From Fusobacteriales bacterium (lineage in GTDB: Bacteria; Fusobacteriota; Fusobacteriia; Fusobacteriales; Leptotrichiaceae), in contig JAITVW010000030.1 in assembly GCA_031285605.1 (NCBI GenBank), positions 1 through 9,721 of the forward strand: 9,721 bases of DNA. Reading direction: 5' to 3'. Below are positions 7,301 through 9,721 of this stretch, piece after piece; position 1 is the first letter of the stretch, and every line of letters begins with the position of its first letter. The notes under the pieces were generated by a model. It was given only the letters and a program-made list of their open reading frames with translations, did no database searches and was not told where the DNA came from. The translations under genes and the position numbers were made by a program.

Positions 7301-8338
7301 CACGACAATAACTGATCTTCCCGAGTAATCTACCCGTTTACCAAGAAGGTTCTGTCTGAATCTTCCGTTTTTACCTTTAAGCATGTCTGAAAGAGATTTT
7401 AGCTCCCTGTTATTCTGAGTAACTACCGGCTTCCCTCTTCTTCCGTTATCTATTAAGGCATCCACAGCTTCCTGAAGCATTCTTTTTTCATTTTTTATTA
7501 CTATTTCAGGAGCATTTATTGATATTAATTTTTTTAATCTTGTATTTCTGTTTATTACTCTTCTGTAAAGATCATTAAGATCACTTGTTGCGAATCTTCC
7601 GCCGTCAAGCTGTACCATAGGTCTTATATCCGCAGGAATTACAGGCAATACTGTAAGTATCATCCATTCCGGTCTGTTTTCGGACATAATAAAATCTCTT
7701 ACTATTTTTAGTCTTTTTACTACTTTTTTTCTCTTCTGGCTTGACTGTGAAACTTCAAGTTCATTTTTCAATTCCTCTTCAAGCCGTACAAGATCTATTT
7801 CTTCCAGCAGCTTTATTATTCCTTCTGCACCCATTTTAGCTTCAAATTTTTCACCAAACTGGCTTTTATAAAGTCTGTATTCTCTGTCTGTAAGTATTAT
7901 GCCTTTTTCAAGATTAGTTTCCCCCGTCTCAGTTACCACGTATCTTGCGAAATATAATACTGATTCAAGTTCTTTAGTACTAAGTCCCAAAAGAAGACTC
8001 ATTTTATTAGGTGTTCCTTTTGAATACCATATATGTGCTACAGGAGCTGCCAAATCTATATGTCCCATTCTTTCACGTCTTACTTTTGAAGTGGTTACTT
8101 CAACCCCGCACTTTTCACATTTTATTCCTTTGTATCTCATACGTTTGTACTTACCGCAGGCACATTCAAAATCTTTCGCAGGACCAAATATTCTCTCACA
8201 GAATAAACCGTCCATTTCAGGTTTCAATGTCCTGTAGTTTATTGTTTCAGCCTTTTTCACCTCACCATAAGACCATTCTCTGATCTTATCCGGTGAAGCA
8301 AGTTTTATCTGTATACTATCAAAATCTCTTATACTCAT
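4385..8338 (-). CDS. rpoC: RNA polymerase beta-prime subunit with trigger-loop insertion (1317 aa)
   Basis: Beta-prime is the catalytic large subunit of RNA polymerase. The first zinc site is intact (C59, C61, C74, C77, within [10 protein letters not shown] and CEKCGVEV). The active-site motif NADFDGD is at 447-453, with Mg-binding D449, D451 and D453. The bridge-helix region is about 741-768 ([18 protein letters not shown]). The second zinc site is C773, C845, C852 and C855. The trigger loop starts at [11 protein letters not shown] (886-896), and its second half resumes near [20 protein letters not shown] (1064-1083). Between them lie about 155-165 residues resembling the SI3 insertion of Gram-negative beta-prime, which Firmicutes lack. 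The C-terminal [22 protein letters not shown] segment (here [18 protein letters not shown], 1245-1262) and GLKENVIIG (1282-1290) are canonical. The start is ATG at 8338, with AGGAGG 9 nt upstream; a TTG at 8356 overlaps that site. It follows rpoB by 27 nt. Confidence 0.98.
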   Translation of the reverse strand: MSIRDFDSIQIKLASPDKIREWSYGEVKKAETINYRTLKPEMDGLFCERIFGPAKDFECACGKYKRMRYKGIKCEKCGVEVTTSKVRRERMGHIDLAAPVAHIWYSKGTPNKMSLLLGLSTKELESVLYFARYVVTETGETNLEKGIILTDREYRLYKSQFGEKFEAKMGAEGIIKLLEEIDLVRLEEELKNELEVSQSSQKRKKVVKRLKIVRDFIMSENRPEWMILTVLPVIPADIRPMVQLDGGRFATSDLNDLYRRVINRNTRLKKLISINAPEIVIKNEKRMLQEAVDALIDNGRRGKPVVTQNNRELKSLSDMLKGKNGRFRQNLLGKRVDYSGRSVIVVGPNLKIYQCGLPKKMALELYKPFLMRELVKREIASNIKIAKKMVEEEDDYVWELIEEIIKNHQVLLNRAPTLHRLSIQAFQPTLIEGKAIRLHPLVCSAFNADFDGDQMAVHLVLSPEAQMEARLLMLATNNIIAPSSGKPIAVPSQDMVMGCYYMTKERRGEKGEGKLFSNKNQLITAYQNKQVGTHALVKVRIDGKMIETTPGRLLFNTMLPKDVREYDKTFGKGALGKLIAELYELYGFEKTSDLIDKIKNFGFHYATSAGITVGIEDLEIPETKKSILESAEKEVADVEDQYKNGTIIDEERYRKTVAIWSRAVDDVTKEMMDNLDEFNPVYMMANSGARGSIAQMRQLGGMRGLMADTQGRIMEVPIKANFREGLNILEFFMSSHGARKGLADTALRTAESGYLTRRLVDISHDVIINEHDCNTHEGIIVSDLVDGGNVIEKLDERIYGRILAEDVVHEGEIVAERNELIGKELIKKISEFEIKAVKIRTPLTCALEKGVCQKCYGLDLSNHKEILKGEAVGVIAAQSIGEPGTQLTMRTFHTGGVAQAAAVQTNIKTDEAGKVKFKDLKILENEAGEEIVVSQNSKIVIDKQKYEIPSGSLLKVKNGEKVEKGHILVEFDPYHIPIISNESGKVEFRDLYVRENIDHKYNVTERMAIKPVESGDVNPRIIIYEKGKKVDEYSIPYGAYLMVREGDKVKKGQIISKIIKSGEGTKDITSGLPRVQELFEARNPKGKAVLSEIAGRVLISDKKKKGMRLILIVSPDTGKTIKEYTVPIGEHLVVTNEMLIDKGTKLTDGPVSPHDILKIKGLIEAQQFILESVQQVYREQGVSVNDKHIEIIVKQMFQKVKIKDSGDSLYLEDELVDKKIVDKENNELIKEDKKIATYEPVIQGITKAAVNTESFISASSFQETTKVLANAAIEGKVDRLEGLKENVIIGKKIPGGTGFKEYRDMLLKDPVSEENNS

Positions 8339-8347
8339 TAACAAGAG

Positions 8348-8353
8348 CCTCCT
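8348..8353 (-). promoter_or_regulatory. Shine-Dalgarno of rpoC
   Basis: A perfect AGGAGG (8353-8348) lies 9 nt before the ATG at 8338, in the 27-nt rpoB-rpoC gap. The in-frame TTG at 8356 runs directly into this motif (TTGAGGAGG) and would have no ribosome-binding site of its own, so the shorter start is preferred. Confidence 0.85.
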
Positions 8354-8365
8354 CAATCCATAAGT

Positions 8366-9721
8366 TTAATTTTCCTTATTTTTATCTAATTCTATCACTT
8401 GACCATCTTTATCAAATAAATTTATGTCTAATCCTAATGATTGAAACTCTTTTATTAAAACTTTAAATGACTCCGGTGCATCAGCCTCAGGCATTCCCTG
8501 ACCTTTTACAATTGCTTCATAAGTTTTTGTTCTTCCACTTATATCATCAGATTTTACTGTTAACATTTCCTGAAGAATATTCGATGCTCCATATGCTTCC
8601 AAAGCCCAAACTTCCATCTCTCCCAGTCTTTGTCCGCCGAATTGTGCTTTTCCTCCAAGAGGTTGCTGTGTTACCAGTGAGTACGGTCCTATTGCTCTTG
8701 CGTGCATTTTATCTTCTACAAGGTGATGTAGTTTTAACATATACATTCTTCCTACAGTAACAGGATTATCAAACGGCTCCCCTGTTCTTCCGTCTATTAG
8801 TTTTACTTTTCCGTTTCTTTCAAATCCTACTTTTTCCAGATAATCTTTCACGTCATTTTCGCTGGCACCGTCAAAAACAGGTGTCGCTATATACTGATCA
8901 ATATTTCCGATTGCCAGTCCCAGATGAACCTCCAATACCTGTCCGATATTCATACGCGATGGTACCCCTAACGGATTAACTGCCACATCAATCGGTGTCC
9001 CGTCTTCCAGATGCGGCATATCCTCCACAGGAAGTATTCTCGAAACAACACCTTTATTTCCATGTCTTCCTGACATTTTATCCCCGACAGTTATTTTTCT
9101 TTTTTCAGCGATATAAACTCTTACTACTTTGTTTACTCCGGCTTTTAAGTCATCTCCGTCGTCTTTAGTCAGTACAAGAACATCTACTACTGTACCTTTT
9201 GTTCCGTGAGGAAGTCTTAGTGACGTATCTCTTACATCCTTGGCTTTTTCTCCAAATATAGCTCTTAATAATTTTTCCTCTGCCGGCGGTTCTGTTTCAC
9301 CTTTTGGAGTTACTTTCCCTACAAGAATATCTCCCGGATTCACTTGTGCACCTATTCTTATAATACCGCTTTCATCAAGGTTTTTAAGTGTTTCCTCAGA
9401 AACATTCGGAATTTCTCTTGTTATTTCTTCATCTCCCAGCTTTGTAGTTCTTGCTTCTATATCAAATTCTTCTATATGAATTGAAGTAAATACATCGTCT
9501 TTTCTAAGTCTTTCAGATATCAAAATCGCATCCTCGAAATTATACCCTTCCCAAGGCATGAATGCCAGAAGTATATTTCTTCCGAGTGCAAGATCTCCGC
9601 CTGCAGTTGATGGTCCATCAGCAATTATATCCCCTCTTTTTACTTCATCATCAAGGTTTATAATAGGCTTTTGATGTAAACACATTGCTTGGTTTGATCT
9701 TTCAAAATTTAATAATCTGTG
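8366..9721 (-). CDS. rpoB: RNA polymerase beta subunit, C-terminal 451 residues (5' end outside window)
   Basis: Beta forms one side of the RNA polymerase active-site cleft. The frame is open to the window edge; its first visible residues ([12 protein letters not shown]) match the conserved R.L..F.RSNQ segment of beta, so the ATG at 9685 is internal and not a start. Numbering from the edge, visible motifs include [14 protein letters not shown] (59-72), [20 protein letters not shown] (138-157), [11 protein letters not shown] (163-173), [12 protein letters not shown] (213-224, active-site lysines), [20 protein letters not shown] (249-268), [20 protein letters not shown] (354-373) and [11 protein letters not shown] (387-397). 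The rifampicin region would lie upstream, outside the window. Between GTVVDV and GVNKVVRVY the chain is short, so the large SI2 insertion of Escherichia coli beta is absent. It precedes rpoC by 27 nt. Confidence 0.98.
   Translation of the reverse strand, partial: HRLLNFERSNQAMCLHQKPIINLDDEVKRGDIIADGPSTAGGDLALGRNILLAFMPWEGYNFEDAILISERLRKDDVFTSIHIEEFDIEARTTKLGDEEITREIPNVSEETLKNLDESGIIRIGAQVNPGDILVGKVTPKGETEPPAEEKLLRAIFGEKAKDVRDTSLRLPHGTKGTVVDVLVLTKDDGDDLKAGVNKVVRVYIAEKRKITVGDKMSGRHGNKGVVSRILPVEDMPHLEDGTPIDVAVNPLGVPSRMNIGQVLEVHLGLAIGNIDQYIATPVFDGASENDVKDYLEKVGFERNGKVKLIDGRTGEPFDNPVTVGRMYMLKLHHLVEDKMHARAIGPYSLVTQQPLGGKAQFGGQRLGEMEVWALEAYGASNILQEMLTVKSDDISGRTKTYEAIVKGQGMPEADAPESFKVLIKEFQSLGLDINLFDKDGQVIELDKNKEN

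Noticed and set aside
5469..8760. Several plus-strand open frames of 70-112 codons opposite rpoC and rpoB
   Set aside because: They lie antisense to strongly conserved coding sequence, show no recognisable motifs and have shadow-like composition.
9683..9685. ATG at 9685 as a translation start
   Set aside because: The frame is open upstream to the window edge with conserved beta-subunit residues, so this is an internal methionine of rpoB.
1..9721. Search for mobile elements, CRISPR, tRNA/rRNA, toxin-antitoxin or defence genes
   Set aside because: No direct-repeat arrays, transposase motifs, tRNA-like cloverleaf or accessory genes were seen; the window is almost entirely conserved housekeeping coding sequence.

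Overview
The window is a compact, low-GC housekeeping block with every gene on the minus strand. In transcription order (high to low coordinates) it holds rpoB (3' part only), rpoC, a RemA/DUF370 gene, gmk, rpoZ, dnaG, rpoD, and the first 69 codons of an unidentified gene. Very AT-rich intergenic DNA and A/T-ending codons, RemA next to gmk and rpoZ, and a Gram-negative-type insertion in the RpoC trigger loop together suggest Fusobacteriota, perhaps the Leptotrichia/Sebaldella group. This placement is inferred from sequence character and gene order, not from a database search.

Layout: positions 9721-8366 are the C-terminal 451 codons of the RNA polymerase beta subunit. rpoC follows after 27 nt and ends at 4385. 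A 63-nt gap contains a strong hairpin without a U-tract, then come remA (4321-4082), gmk (1 nt later) and rpoZ (8 nt after gmk, with its Shine-Dalgarno (SD) sequence overlapping the gmk stop). After an 85-nt gap carrying a near-consensus sigma-70-type promoter, dnaG and rpoD form a second unit whose reading frames overlap by 8 nt. A rho-independent terminator whose stem contains the rpoD stop codon closes that unit. The remaining left end has an extended -10 promoter and a truncated gene of unknown function.

Functionally, the block supplies beta, beta-prime, omega and the primary sigma factor (all of the RNA polymerase holoenzyme except alpha), plus primase for DNA replication, guanylate kinase for GDP/GTP supply, and a RemA-type DNA-binding regulator. 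No mobile element, CRISPR array, tRNA, rRNA or phage gene is visible, and no intergenic stretch exceeds 130 nt. The most notable points are the loss of all four expected zinc ligands in the DnaG zinc-binding domain, the trigger-loop insertion in RpoC alongside absence of the large beta insertion in RpoB, the rpoC-remA hairpin, and the unidentified gene at the left edge. Translation starts for rpoD, dnaG and rpoC are set here from Shine-Dalgarno placement and are shorter than the longest open frames.
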